DNA of 64,000 nucleotides from an uncultured Prevotellaceae bacterium (GTDB taxonomy: Bacteria; Bacteroidota; Bacteroidia; Bacteroidales; Bacteroidaceae): contig CALCEL010000109.1 of the NCBI GenBank assembly GCA_937900485.1, forward strand, positions 1 through 64,000, read 5' to 3'. The notes under the pieces are model-generated. The model saw nothing but the letters and a program-made list of their open reading frames with translations. It had not been told where the DNA came from and did no database searches. Of this stretch, positions 17,090 to 26,117 are shown piece after piece. A program made the position numbers and the translations under genes. Numbering within the stretch: the first letter of the stretch is position 1; the number at the start of each line of letters is the position of its first letter.

Positions 17090-18106
17090 ATGGAGAAATC
17101 GAATCTTAGATATAATTGGGTAGACAGAGCCAAAGGATTTGCAATACTTTTGGTAGTAATGGGGCACATATATTTCTTTTCTTTTGAACAATCATCAAGT
17201 ATTGTGTCTCGTTTTATAAGTTCATTCCATATGCCGTTGTTCATGTTTTTGTCTGGATATGTTGTTTCAAGAGCGGTTGAATCTCCTTTTTGGTGTATGG
17301 ACGATTTGTTGAAAAGGATACTTAGGTTACTTTTACCAATGTTTGTTTTTGGGGTACTATTTACTTTTAGTTATAGTCATGTAGAAAGTCTTTCTGATGT
17401 TTGGGAAATAATATGTGGTTTTATAAATTCCCCAGCAAAAAATGGGTATTGGTATTTGATGTCTTTATCTGTGTTTTACGTTTCTTTGCAATTGTTTCGG
17501 ATAAATATGAATAGATTAGTGGTTATATATGTATTAATTGCTATTCTTGTTTTTATTTCTTTTTTCGTTGGTTGGAAATTCTTTGCTCAAACAAAAGATC
17601 CTTTTTGTTTGCTTAATTGTGGTAATTTTTATCTGTTTTTCATTTGTGGAGTTTTTTCTCGAAAGTATGGATTTTTAGATATCATAAAAAGAAACAATTG
17701 GATATATTCGGTTGCGTTAATTGGATATTTGGTTCTATTTAATGTATCCACGACGAATGTTTTTGTTGAATCTTTTTTAATCCACATGATAATTCCGTTG
17801 TGTGCGGTAGTCGTTGTTGTTTGTATATTATATGAAAGGGAAAATTGTAATAGTTTTATAGAGCGAAGATTATCATATATAGGATCCCATACATTGGATA
17901 TATATGTTTTGCATTATTTTATAGTTTCAAATGTAAAATTATCCTTGTTAGATGATTGGCTCGAAAAAAATGGGAATGTATTCTTATCTGTTTTAATTAC
18001 ATTGTTTCTTTCAGTAATTATTACTTTTGTGTCTATATATATAGGTAAAATTCTTCATAAAAGTAAATTCATTGAAGTTGTTACTTTTGGTAGAATAGAT
18101 AAATGA
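17090..18106 (+). CDS. Membrane O-acyltransferase, acyltransferase-3 family (OafA-like)
   Basis: The 338-residue protein has about ten hydrophobic helices and the family start RYNWVDRAKGFAILLVVMGH, where the Arg and the His at the end of helix 1 are typical catalytic-region residues. Further on it has SFHMPLFMFLSGYV. Members transfer acetyl or other acyl groups to surface sugars in the inner membrane. It overlaps the next glycosyltransferase by 4 bp. The window holds three soluble beta-helix acyltransferases as well, so the polymer is probably acylated at several positions. Confidence 0.86.
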   Translation: MEKSNLRYNWVDRAKGFAILLVVMGHIYFFSFEQSSSIVSRFISSFHMPLFMFLSGYVVSRAVESPFWCMDDLLKRILRLLLPMFVFGVLFTFSYSHVESLSDVWEIICGFINSPAKNGYWYLMSLSVFYVSLQLFRINMNRLVVIYVLIAILVFISFFVGWKFFAQTKDPFCLLNCGNFYLFFICGVFSRKYGFLDIIKRNNWIYSVALIGYLVLFNVSTTNVFVESFLIHMIIPLCAVVVVVCILYERENCNSFIERRLSYIGSHTLDIYVLHYFIVSNVKLSLLDDWLEKNGNVFLSVLITLFLSVIITFVSIYIGKILHKSKFIEVVTFGRIDK

Positions 18107-19053
18107 AACAAATTAAGGCTGTTCCTCCATATATTCATCCTGTTTTTTTGAATTTTAAGATGGGAGCTTTTGACGCGTGGAAAACTTTGGGTGGATCTAT
18201 TGCTGATTCACATTATCCGATGAGGAAATTACATAGTTTTTTCTTTCGTTATGAACTACCTTATGTAAAGAAATTTACTAAAAATAAAGATGCGCGTCTG
18301 TGTTTTGTGGAACCAGTTTCTATAACATTTGATACATTTCCAAGTTATATGACACATGAAATCATTCCATTTGTTTGGGATTGTTGGCCTTGTCATTTTG
18401 AAAAGATGTGTACTTGGATAGAAAAACATAATGTTAGAACTGCAATATTTACATCTTCACAAACGGCAGAACTTATGCAAAAACGATTTCCTGACCTAAA
18501 TGTTTTATTTTGTCCAGAAGGGGTTGATACAACAAAATATACTGAGGGAAAACTTCTAAAAGACCGTTCAATTGATTTGTTGGAATTTGGTCGTTCTAAT
18601 GAAAAGGTTATACCTGCAGGTACTTTTAAGGATATAAATCATGTATCAACAAAGGTCGGAAAAACTTTTATATTCAATAACGAACAACTATATGAGGCTA
18701 TGGGAGATTCCAAGGTAACGATATGTTTGCCTCGTTCTATCACCCAACCAGAGGTAGCAGGAGATATTGAGACTCTTACTCAACGATATTGGGAATGTAT
18801 GCTTTCAAGAATAGTTATGGTTGGACATGCTCCCAAGGAACTCATAAATTTGATTGGCTATAATCCATGTGTTGAGATTTGTGGTGATTCTTCAGATGTA
18901 AAAAGACAGATTTCAGATATTATAGAACATATAGAAGATTTTCAAGTTCTTGTGGATAAGAACCGTGTTGTCGCATTACAATATGGTGATTGGAAAAACA
19001 GGATGTGTCAAGTAATGGATTTCTTAGAATCAAAAGGGTATAAATGCTCTTGA
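18103..19053 (+). CDS. Glycosyltransferase, GT-B type, unassigned family
   Basis: The 316-residue product looks like a GT-B glycosyltransferase. A C-terminal half holds NVLFCPEGVDTTKYTEG, RSIDLLEFGRSNEKV and a late KVTICLPRSITQPEVAGDIE stretch, where an acidic residue near Pro-Glu resembles the nucleotide-sugar site of group-1 transferases. The N-terminal half has WDCWPCHFEKMCTWIEKHNV. It has no signal peptide or membrane span. Assignment is by overall pattern and context, not by a complete diagnostic motif. Its start overlaps the acyltransferase upstream (ATGA). Confidence 0.65.
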   Translation: MKQIKAVPPYIHPVFLNFKMGAFDAWKTLGGSIADSHYPMRKLHSFFFRYELPYVKKFTKNKDARLCFVEPVSITFDTFPSYMTHEIIPFVWDCWPCHFEKMCTWIEKHNVRTAIFTSSQTAELMQKRFPDLNVLFCPEGVDTTKYTEGKLLKDRSIDLLEFGRSNEKVIPAGTFKDINHVSTKVGKTFIFNNEQLYEAMGDSKVTICLPRSITQPEVAGDIETLTQRYWECMLSRIVMVGHAPKELINLIGYNPCVEICGDSSDVKRQISDIIEHIEDFQVLVDKNRVVALQYGDWKNRMCQVMDFLESKGYKCS

Positions 19054-19060
19054 TATAAAA

Positions 19061-19525
19061 ATGACTCAGTTAGATAAAAAATCTCATGATGCGCAGATAG
19101 CTGATATGAGTAACTTTGATGCGCAGATGCCTTGTATTGGCATCTTTTGGTATGATATGGAAGATAAATCTTTTTTTGGTGTGGAAAAATCGGAATTAAC
19201 TCCAAAGATGGTTGAAGAAGCTGCAGAAAAAGGTTTACCTTTTATTAATTATCCGAAGTTACATCGACAGATATGGGCTAGGGAGTTTTTCCGTGCTCAA
19301 GCAAAGCATGAGGAGACAAAATTTAAAGGAGATTATACTCAAGTTCCACGTGGTAGAGTTGCGTGGAATATAGACAAGTTTATAGTTCTTGTTGGGCATT
19401 GGGCGGAGCCTATTATTGATGAATTAACAGAGTTAATAGAAAATGAGTTTTCTTTGCCTTATTTTGAGTTTGTATATGATGAACATTGTGATTTAGGTCA
19501 TGGGTGGTCTGGTGACTTCAAGTAA
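19061..19525 (+). CDS. Conserved-looking hypothetical protein, 154 residues
   Basis: I cannot assign a function. The protein is soluble, acidic and rich in aromatics, with IGIFWYDMEDKSFFGVEKSE, GDYTQVPRGRVAWNIDKFIV and a C-terminal FVYDEHCDLGHGWSGDF. The pattern of conserved-looking Trp, Asp and Gly near the end suggests a folded single domain. The start has a small internal echo (DAQIADMSNFDAQM), and ATG codons at 19106 or 19127 could serve as alternative starts. It lies 7 bp after a glycosyltransferase and 42 bp before another, so it is cotranscribed with the locus. It does not resemble a glycosyltransferase or acyltransferase. Confidence 0.7.
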   Translation: MTQLDKKSHDAQIADMSNFDAQMPCIGIFWYDMEDKSFFGVEKSELTPKMVEEAAEKGLPFINYPKLHRQIWAREFFRAQAKHEETKFKGDYTQVPRGRVAWNIDKFIVLVGHWAEPIIDELTELIENEFSLPYFEFVYDEHCDLGHGWSGDFK

Positions 19526-19567
19526 TCTAAAAGCAATAAAATGATATGAAAGCTATAACTTTGGTAT

Positions 19568-20515
19568 ATGATTATTGTTTCAAATAAATATAGTTTTCTG
19601 TATTTCAAATTGGATGTTAAAAATTATATCAAAAATTGGAAATATAGAAAGAGAATGCGTTTGTGTAGATGCAAAAGAAAAAATGTTTTATTTTTTTATT
19701 TTGAACCTTCAATTAAACATTCAGGGCTTGCTGATAGGATAAAAGCTATAATTTCCCTTTATAATATTGCAAAATTAAATAATTATGGATTTCGTTTTTC
19801 GTGGACAACTCCTTTTGACATTGAATCTTATCTTTCTGTTAAAAAAGGTGTTTTGTTTGAAAAAGAAGAATTGGAATACTCTATTTTTGATACAGAAATA
19901 ATAAGTGAAGTTAATTGGCGAGATAACACTTATTTGAAACCAAACAAGCAATATCATTGTTATATTTATTCAGGTAATTCTATGCCTTATATATTTGAAA
20001 ATACAGGGCTAAAATGGAATGATTTGTACAGAGAGTTGTTTTCTCCACAAAAAATTGTTTTGGATTATATTGAATCTCTGAAAATTATACGTAGTACATT
20101 TGTTTCTGTGCATTTCCGTTTTGTTAATGCTTTGGAACATTTTGAGAATACTTTTTTTGACAATCATATTGATTCGGAATCAGAGAAGCAAGATTTAATA
20201 AAAAGATGTCATAGAGCAATTTTTGACATTATTGCAGACAATCCAAACAAACAAGTTTTTGTTTTTTCTGATAGTTCTGTTTTTCTGAATTCTTTGACGT
20301 CGCTTCCTGTAAAAGTCTTAGAACATGATAATTTGGCTCATGTATCAGAACAGAGTAATAAGGATGCCACACTAAAGTCTTTTGTTGATTTGTATGTAAT
20401 GTCCATGTCTAATGCAATTTATCGTGTACGTGCAAAAGAACTTTATAATTTTTCAGAATACTCATTATTGGCAGCACGCATAGGCAATGTGCCATTTTTT
20501 AATAAAGATATATGA
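19568..20515 (+). CDS. Glycosyltransferase, fucosyltransferase/NodZ-like
   Basis: The 315-residue protein has features of the GT-B fucosyltransferase group: KHSGLADRIKAIISLYNIAK near residue 50 resembles the G-L-G-D-R nucleotide-handling loop of NodZ/GT11-type enzymes, and TFVSVHFRFVNA near 180 has the HxR motif that contacts GDP-fucose. VFVFSDSSVFLNSL follows, as expected for the C-terminal Rossmann half. It would add a deoxy-hexose from GDP-fucose or a similar donor. No GDP-fucose synthesis genes are in the window. The stop codon overlaps the next start (ATGA). Confidence 0.6.
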   Translation: MIIVSNKYSFLYFKLDVKNYIKNWKYRKRMRLCRCKRKNVLFFYFEPSIKHSGLADRIKAIISLYNIAKLNNYGFRFSWTTPFDIESYLSVKKGVLFEKEELEYSIFDTEIISEVNWRDNTYLKPNKQYHCYIYSGNSMPYIFENTGLKWNDLYRELFSPQKIVLDYIESLKIIRSTFVSVHFRFVNALEHFENTFFDNHIDSESEKQDLIKRCHRAIFDIIADNPNKQVFVFSDSSVFLNSLTSLPVKVLEHDNLAHVSEQSNKDATLKSFVDLYVMSMSNAIYRVRAKELYNFSEYSLLAARIGNVPFFNKDI

Positions 20516-21294
20516 TTCCCAAAATTATTCATTATTGTTGGTTTGGGTGTAATCCTTTACCACAATTGGCGTTAGATTGTATTTCTTCATGGAAAAAGTT
20601 TTTTCCTGATTATGAGATAAAAGAATGGAATGAGGATAATTTCGATGTTAATATAATCCCGTACACAGCTGAGGCGTATAAGCAGAAGAAATATGCTTTT
20701 GTGAGTGATTATGCTCGTTTTTGGATTATATACAATTATGGTGGTATATACTTTGACACTGATGTTGAAGTTATTCGTCCTATGTACGATATAATTGAAA
20801 AGGGGAATTTTATGGGATTTGAAGTCGATCCAGATGGCGAAAACGCTCCTGGGAAATATGCTCCAAGATATTGCTTCAATGTAAACTTAGGGCTTGGTTT
20901 TGGAATGAATGATCATCATTGTTTTATGAAGAAAATGATGGATTATTATTCTAATATGCATTTTAATGGAGCTGTTATGGATCCTTGGTTTAAGACAATA
21001 GTTGCATATATTACTGAAGCCTTGATGGAGAATGGGTTGAGAAATGTCAAAGGGATTCAATATGTTGATGATATAAATGTTTATCCTCACGATTTTTTTG
21101 CGCCGATTAATGTTATTTCCGGACGTCTTCATATTACCGAGAATACAAGGACGATTCACAGGTATATGGGATCATGGAATGTTAAGAGTGTTAGTTTTGT
21201 TGATAAAACGAAGTTGTATATTAAAAAAATGTTACCAGAGTGGTGCTATATCTTAATTAACAAGATAAAGCGCAGAAGATACAGAATTAGATAG
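20512..21294 (+). CDS. Glycosyltransferase family 32-like
   Basis: The 260-residue product is a clear member of the OCH1/GT32-type capsular transferases. It starts MIPKIIHYCWFGCNPLP, has YEIKEWNEDNFDV, then FVSDYARFWIIYNYGGIYFD with the DxD motif in FDTDVEVIRPM. A late HITENTRTIHRYMGSW carries the conserved His-Trp region. It adds a hexose from a nucleotide donor. It overlaps the fucosyltransferase-like gene by 4 bp and precedes the candidate polymerase. Confidence 0.88.
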   Translation: MIPKIIHYCWFGCNPLPQLALDCISSWKKFFPDYEIKEWNEDNFDVNIIPYTAEAYKQKKYAFVSDYARFWIIYNYGGIYFDTDVEVIRPMYDIIEKGNFMGFEVDPDGENAPGKYAPRYCFNVNLGLGFGMNDHHCFMKKMMDYYSNMHFNGAVMDPWFKTIVAYITEALMENGLRNVKGIQYVDDINVYPHDFFAPINVISGRLHITENTRTIHRYMGSWNVKSVSFVDKTKLYIKKMLPEWCYILINKIKRRRYRIR

Positions 21295-21333
21295 AATAAT
21301 AATCAAATGTCTGTTTGTCCATAGAATTTGTAA

Positions 21334-22548
21334 ATGAAGCAAATATCTCAGTTTTTTACTGTATATTGGATCGTCTACTTCCCTACATGTATTGCGTTTA
21401 ATGATTTGCCTGGCTTGTCGAGTGTAGACGAGATGATGACGGTCGTTCTCATGTTGTATACCTATGTGAAGAAAGGCAATTCATTTGTGAATAATAAGCC
21501 GTGGAGGGAATTTCATGCGTTTCTTTTTATACTCGCATTTTATGTGATATATTCATATTTTATGCGTGTTAATGTATTTGGAGCCGTTGAGTTGGAAATA
21601 GTTCAGCAGATAAGACCATATTCTGTTATTTATTGTACATGGATTCTTAACCCGCGTTTTAGTGATAGACAAAAGAAGTTGATGTTGGCATCAATGATTG
21701 TTACTTTGGCGTCATGGATTGTCTTGCATCCAGAGAGTAGATTGGATGAAAAAGCAGAGTTCCCTGTACTCGGTCAGTTGGCGATTTGTACTGGTATGAG
21801 TTATTATCTTTTTACAGATGAGTCTTCTCTAAACAAAAGGATTGCATTGCTTTTAGTTTTGACGGGGATGATAGCTCCAAAGTTCAAATTTATGGGTGAG
21901 GTGGTTTGTTTCATTGCTGTTTTCTTTATGTTGAGACGACATCTCAAAATTAATTCTCCTGTTACTCTGTTTTGGCTGATTTTTCTTGTAATAGGTGTCA
22001 TTGCTGTGACATGGACACGTTTTGATGGTTATTATGTAACTGGATGGAATGATGATGAGTTGGCAAGACCGAAGACTTATAGAACATCATTGTTGATTCT
22101 GCGTGATTATTTCCCGCTTGGTCCGGGTATGGGTACGTTCGCAACTTTAGGAGCATGGAGATATTATTCTCCTCTTTATTATAAATACAATTTGAATACG
22201 GTGTGGGGACTTGATGAGGCCGGTGGTTTTATTTGCGATGCATTTTATCCTACATTATCACAGTATGGTGTTGTTGGTGTATGGTTGTTCTGTGTTTTCT
22301 GGAAACGCAGGTTAAAATCTATATACTCAATCTATGATATGAAATATTATAGAGTCGCTCTCATGGCTTTTTTCTGTTTAGCTATAGAACAGACTGCGGA
22401 TTCTTCTTACCTCTCAGGAAAGGGAATGGGATTTTTTATGTTGTTGGGACTATGTATGAACGCTAATCTTAATTCTGGAAAGTCAATGTCTGTTCATAAT
22501 AATATACCTGGTTGTAGAGAGTCAAGTAATAAAAATACAGAGATATAG
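21334..22548 (+). CDS. Candidate O-antigen/capsule polymerase, Wzy-like
   Basis: The 404-residue protein is an integral membrane protein with about ten hydrophobic segments. It has a longer hydrophilic loop between residues 225 and 300 containing YPLGPGMG-like DYFPLGPGMGTFATLGAWRY, a pattern often seen in the periplasmic loop of O-antigen ligase/polymerase proteins. Wzy proteins vary so much in sequence that topology and context carry the call. It is the only such protein in the locus, which supports a Wzx/Wzy-type assembly pathway. A WaaL-type ligase is the main alternative. Confidence 0.7.
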   Translation: MKQISQFFTVYWIVYFPTCIAFNDLPGLSSVDEMMTVVLMLYTYVKKGNSFVNNKPWREFHAFLFILAFYVIYSYFMRVNVFGAVELEIVQQIRPYSVIYCTWILNPRFSDRQKKLMLASMIVTLASWIVLHPESRLDEKAEFPVLGQLAICTGMSYYLFTDESSLNKRIALLLVLTGMIAPKFKFMGEVVCFIAVFFMLRRHLKINSPVTLFWLIFLVIGVIAVTWTRFDGYYVTGWNDDELARPKTYRTSLLILRDYFPLGPGMGTFATLGAWRYYSPLYYKYNLNTVWGLDEAGGFICDAFYPTLSQYGVVGVWLFCVFWKRRLKSIYSIYDMKYYRVALMAFFCLAIEQTADSSYLSGKGMGFFMLLGLCMNANLNSGKSMSVHNNIPGCRESSNKNTEI

Positions 22549-22555
22549 TTCAAGT

Positions 22556-23119
22556 ATGATTACTTTGTTGAGTTTTTTTATACGTATTAGTAATGTTCCT
22601 TCATATATATGGGATATGCTTTGGAGTCCAGTGTATAAACGTGCAATGCGTAGTTGTGGAAGAGGAGTATACCTGCGTCCAATGTCTTCAGACTTGAAGG
22701 GTCTTCAAAATTTATCTGTTGGAGATGGTTCTTCTATCCCTAAGGGCAGCACTATCTATTGCACAGACGCTCCGTTGACTATAGGTAAAAAAGTTGTTTT
22801 TGGTCCAAAGCCAACTATAATCACAGGTGATCATAGAATTGATATCGTAGGGAAATACATATTAGATGTTAAAACAGAAGAAAAGCTACCGGAAAATGAC
22901 GCTCCAGTAGTAATAGAAGATGACGTGTGGGTTGGCGCAAATGTTACAATCCTTAAAGGTGTGACGATAGGTCGAGGGACAGTAATTGCCGCAGGCTCCG
23001 TAGTCACTAAGTCGTGTGAGCCTTATTCTATTATAGGAGGTGTGCCTGCCAAACTGATAAAGAAGAGGTTTACTGTTGAACAGATTCGTGAGCATGAGCG
23101 GATCTTATCAAATCATTGA
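22556..23119 (+). CDS. Left-handed beta-helix acetyltransferase
   Basis: The 187-residue protein has hexapeptide repeats: SVGDGSSIPKGSTIYCTDAP around residue 55, the catalytic-type loop ITGDHRIDIVGKY (His about 92), then IEDDVWVGANVTILKGVTIG and AGSVVTKSCEPYSIIGGVPA. It is a WbbJ-like O-acetyltransferase. It starts 8 bp after the polymerase gene. Base composition becomes less AT-rich from about here, so the right part of the locus may have a different history from the left part. Confidence 0.87.
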   Translation: MITLLSFFIRISNVPSYIWDMLWSPVYKRAMRSCGRGVYLRPMSSDLKGLQNLSVGDGSSIPKGSTIYCTDAPLTIGKKVVFGPKPTIITGDHRIDIVGKYILDVKTEEKLPENDAPVVIEDDVWVGANVTILKGVTIGRGTVIAAGSVVTKSCEPYSIIGGVPAKLIKKRFTVEQIREHERILSNH

Positions 23120-23147
23120 TAGTTGTTTAGTAATACAGTGTTAAGAC

Positions 23148-23996
23148 ATGTTGCAATATTTTTTTCTGACCAGATTCAATCTTGAGCTTTGGGATGTGAA
23201 TAAGCATCGCATGGTGATGGATAAGGAAAAGTGGATGGAGGAGCGTTGTGAGTTGTTCGAGAAATATTGCCTTCCTTCTGTTGCTGGGCAGACTGACCAA
23301 GATTTCACTTGGATTATATTGTGTGATCACGCAACAGAAGATTGTTACCAGAAGAAGTTAATTGGGTATAGGAAGAAGTGTCCTCAGATTCAGTTGATAC
23401 AAGTGAGATGTACTTTCTCATGGGATTATGCGGACATCTTTGCGGATGTTATACGACATACAGTGTGTCGTAGAGGTTTTAATCCGCTTGATGTCTGTAT
23501 CACTACGATGTTGGATAATGATGACGCTATTCATCATAAATTTGTGGAATACACAAAGAGACGTGCCAAGTTCCTTGATTTCGGAACATTCTTGTCGTAT
23601 GATTATGGACTGCAGTATTTTAACGAGTTGAATATGGCAACAAGGATTTGGTATCCCAACAATCATTTTCTCTCGTATGTTGAATCCGTGAAGAGAGTGC
23701 GTACGTGTTACGGTTTCGGCAGCCATTTCTTATTAGAGAAACAGGAAGGAGTTAAGGTGTGTCATATAGACAGCGAGACATTCCCGATGTGGGTTGAGAC
23801 TATACATGAGAATAATGTCGACAACGATGTTAAGATGACCACACGTACCACATTTGTGCGTAGACCGAGTTATTTGAAAAAATACTTTAACATAGATCAG
23901 GAGTTGTGTTTTAATCGTAACAAATTCTTTGTTCGATTTGTTTTTCAGATGATAAGAAGAATGTACGAGAAAATTTATCCCAGAGAATGGAAATGA
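23148..23996 (+). CDS. Rhamnosyltransferase-like glycosyltransferase
   Basis: The 282-residue product matches the putative rhamnosyltransferase group found in bacterial polysaccharide loci. It starts MLQYFFLTRFNLELWD and has ERCELFEKYCLPSVAGQTDQ, DFTWIILCDHAT and VCITTMLDNDDAIHHKF, where DNDD is the acidic metal-binding motif. It is soluble, with no signal peptide. The donor is inferred from the family name only. The last ten bases overlap the start of the next glycosyltransferase gene. Confidence 0.8.
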   Translation: MLQYFFLTRFNLELWDVNKHRMVMDKEKWMEERCELFEKYCLPSVAGQTDQDFTWIILCDHATEDCYQKKLIGYRKKCPQIQLIQVRCTFSWDYADIFADVIRHTVCRRGFNPLDVCITTMLDNDDAIHHKFVEYTKRRAKFLDFGTFLSYDYGLQYFNELNMATRIWYPNNHFLSYVESVKRVRTCYGFGSHFLLEKQEGVKVCHIDSETFPMWVETIHENNVDNDVKMTTRTTFVRRPSYLKKYFNIDQELCFNRNKFFVRFVFQMIRRMYEKIYPREWK

Positions 23997-25039
23997 GAAG
24001 AAAAAAGAAAGTGTTAGTGGTCGGATCTGCTGAAAAGAGTGCAGGGGGAGTGTCTTCTGTAATTAAACTGATTAAAACCTTGCCGGTATGGAATGATTAT
24101 TCTTGTTTTTGGTTAGGAACTCAGATTCAGCGTAATTATCTGTGGAAATTGTGGTATGCCATTAAAGCTAATTTCATCTCTTTCTTTATCATGTGCAGAT
24201 ATGACATCGTTCATTTCCATACTGTGCCAGATAAGATATGTCTTATTATTCAGTTACCGATATTCTTATTTGCTCTGTTATGGCGTAGAAAAATCATAAT
24301 GCACGTACATATGGGTAATCAGTTGGCCAATCACACAAACAACCAGTTGTTTTTGTGGTGTTTGAACAAGTCAGACGTCGTTGTTTTGCTTGCAAAGAAG
24401 TGGCAACGTCTGTTTGAGGATAAATATCCGTTGGTGAAGACTCCCACAAAAGTTATATATAACGCTTGTGAAGATGTCAGAGAGGTTGGAATGGAAGAGA
24501 AACGAAAAGCCATTGTCATGGCAGCGTTTTTCAATGAGAACAAAGCGCCCGATTTATTGCTGAAAGCATGGCAGTCTATTCATGATAAATATCCGGATTG
24601 GAAGGTCTATATGCTAGGAAATGGTGAGGTTGACAAATATGAGAAGATGTCCGTCCAGATGGGGGTGGCAGATTCTGTAACCTTCACCGGCTATATTGTG
24701 GGAAAAGAAAAAGAGAAATATTTCCGGGAATCGTCTATCTATTGTATGTGCTCATACGAAGAAGGTTTCCCAATGGTTGTTCTTGAGGCTTGGGCTTACG
24801 GAATGTGTGTGGTGACGACACCTGTCGGAGGATTACCTGATGTTTTGGAGAATGGAAAAAATTCGGTCGTCTTTGATTTCGGGGATTGGAGACAGCTTGC
24901 CTCATCTCTGGAGACACTAATAGAAAATGAAAATCTCAGAAGACAAATCTCCGAGTATTCCAGAACGTTTGTTTATGAACATTTCTCTGTCAAGAAAACG
25001 AATGAGGAAATATCTGAGATGTATGACTCCTTGTATTAG
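23987..25039 (+). CDS. Glycosyltransferase family 4
   Basis: The 350-residue protein is a GT-B family 4 enzyme. The N-terminal half starts KKVLVVGSAEKSAGGVSSVI, with the glycine-rich loop for acceptor and donor binding, and has YDIVHFHTVPDK. The C-terminal half has VYMLGNGEVDKYEKM and CSYEEGFPMVVLEAWAYGM, the E-x7-E motif that binds the nucleotide sugar. The ATG at 23987 and the one at 23993 are both usable; the first overlaps the upstream gene by 10 bp. It is the last gene of the main polysaccharide operon. Confidence 0.9.
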   Translation: MEMRRKKKVLVVGSAEKSAGGVSSVIKLIKTLPVWNDYSCFWLGTQIQRNYLWKLWYAIKANFISFFIMCRYDIVHFHTVPDKICLIIQLPIFLFALLWRRKIIMHVHMGNQLANHTNNQLFLWCLNKSDVVVLLAKKWQRLFEDKYPLVKTPTKVIYNACEDVREVGMEEKRKAIVMAAFFNENKAPDLLLKAWQSIHDKYPDWKVYMLGNGEVDKYEKMSVQMGVADSVTFTGYIVGKEKEKYFRESSIYCMCSYEEGFPMVVLEAWAYGMCVVTTPVGGLPDVLENGKNSVVFDFGDWRQLASSLETLIENENLRRQISEYSRTFVYEHFSVKKTNEEISEMYDSLY

Positions 25040-25124
25040 AAGAAGAAAATTTTGAGAAAATAAAAAAAATCATGCAAGATTTTCTAATAAGTCAGTTATA
25101 AGAATAAATTCAGATGTCCGGCCT

Positions 25125-25559
25125 ATGAAAAAATGGTTTCGTCAATATCTAAAAAAGGCGTTGGTCTTAGGATGTAGTTGTTTGGCCTTGGAAGCGTGCT
25201 ATCATAATGATGTGCCTGATTTCGTCATAAATCCAGGTGACTCAATAGAGGGGGACGTCTATCGTGGAACTTTCGTGTTGAAGTTTACGGTGAACGAGGT
25301 GGTGATAGATACAGCTACGTTATCTGTCGACTCGACTACATTTGTGATATCTCACCTTCCCTTGTTGTCAGAGAAAGTGAAGATGAAATATTTGCACGCC
25401 GCAACATCTGCATATACGGAGTATTTCATGATTTTCCCGGACTATGACACAAATGAGCAGTCTGTTGGCTACTACGACAAGTCAAAGGGAATATGGAATG
25501 GCAGAGTGTATTCTCGTGACAACCAGAGTTATTTTTTTACGTCTGTCGAGAAAAAGTGA
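25125..25559 (+). CDS. Hypothetical lipoprotein
   Basis: The 144-residue product starts with a basic, hydrophobic signal (MKKWFRQYLKKALVLGCSC) and a lipobox, LALEAC, with Cys25 as the likely lipidated residue. The mature part is short and beta-rich with VYRGTFVLKFTVNEVVIDTA and a C-terminal VYSRDNQSYFFTSVEKK. I do not recognise the domain. It lies 9 bp before the ECF sigma factor and probably shares its operon, so it may belong to an envelope-stress circuit (inference). Confidence 0.75.
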   Translation: MKKWFRQYLKKALVLGCSCLALEACYHNDVPDFVINPGDSIEGDVYRGTFVLKFTVNEVVIDTATLSVDSTTFVISHLPLLSEKVKMKYLHAATSAYTEYFMIFPDYDTNEQSVGYYDKSKGIWNGRVYSRDNQSYFFTSVEKK

Positions 25560-25568
25560 TTCGAATAG

Positions 25569-26117
25569 ATGGAGACTGAGAAAGAACTCCTTGACAAGAT
25601 CGTAGATGGTGACAGGACGGCTATGCGTCGTTTTTATGACAGATACGCAGGCTATGCAATGGCAACCAGTCGACGATATATTCCTGATTATGATGCCGCA
25701 CAGGATATTGTGCAGGACAGTTTCGTGAAGTGTTTCACGAATATCGGGAAGTTCAAATATATGGGAGAGGGGTCTCTGAAAGGATGGTTCCTCAGGATTG
25801 TATCCAACGCTGCGATAGATTATGTGAAGAAACAGAGTGGACTATGTTTTACTGATGAGTTTCCGGAAACGGATTATGATGATGTTGATGAGGCAGACGT
25901 GGAGGATGTACCTCTCGATGTAATAAATGAGTTCATAGGGCAGTTGCCTGTTGGATATAGAGCTGTTTTCAACTTATATGTGTTTGAGAAGAAATCTCAT
26001 AAGGAGATTGCTCAGCAGCTTAACATTAAAGAGAATAGTTCAGCGTCTCAGTTCTCAAGAGCTAAGAAGATGTTAGCAAGAATGATTAATGATTTCGTTA
26101 AAAACAATAAGCAATGA
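25569..26117 (+). CDS. ECF-family RNA polymerase sigma factor
   Basis: The 182-residue protein has the two ECF sigma domains. Region 2 spans about residues 10-90 with RFYDRYAGYAMATSRRYI, DAAQDIVQDSFVKCF and LKGWFLRIVSNAAIDYVKK. Region 4 spans about 115-175 with LPVGYRAVFNLYVFEKKSH and KEIAQQLNIKENSSASQFSR, the helix-turn-helix for the -35-like element. The next gene overlaps by 4 bp and encodes a membrane-anchored protein, the usual place for an anti-sigma factor. The regulon cannot be told from this window. Confidence 0.93.
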   Translation: METEKELLDKIVDGDRTAMRRFYDRYAGYAMATSRRYIPDYDAAQDIVQDSFVKCFTNIGKFKYMGEGSLKGWFLRIVSNAAIDYVKKQSGLCFTDEFPETDYDDVDEADVEDVPLDVINEFIGQLPVGYRAVFNLYVFEKKSHKEIAQQLNIKENSSASQFSRAKKMLARMINDFVKNNKQ

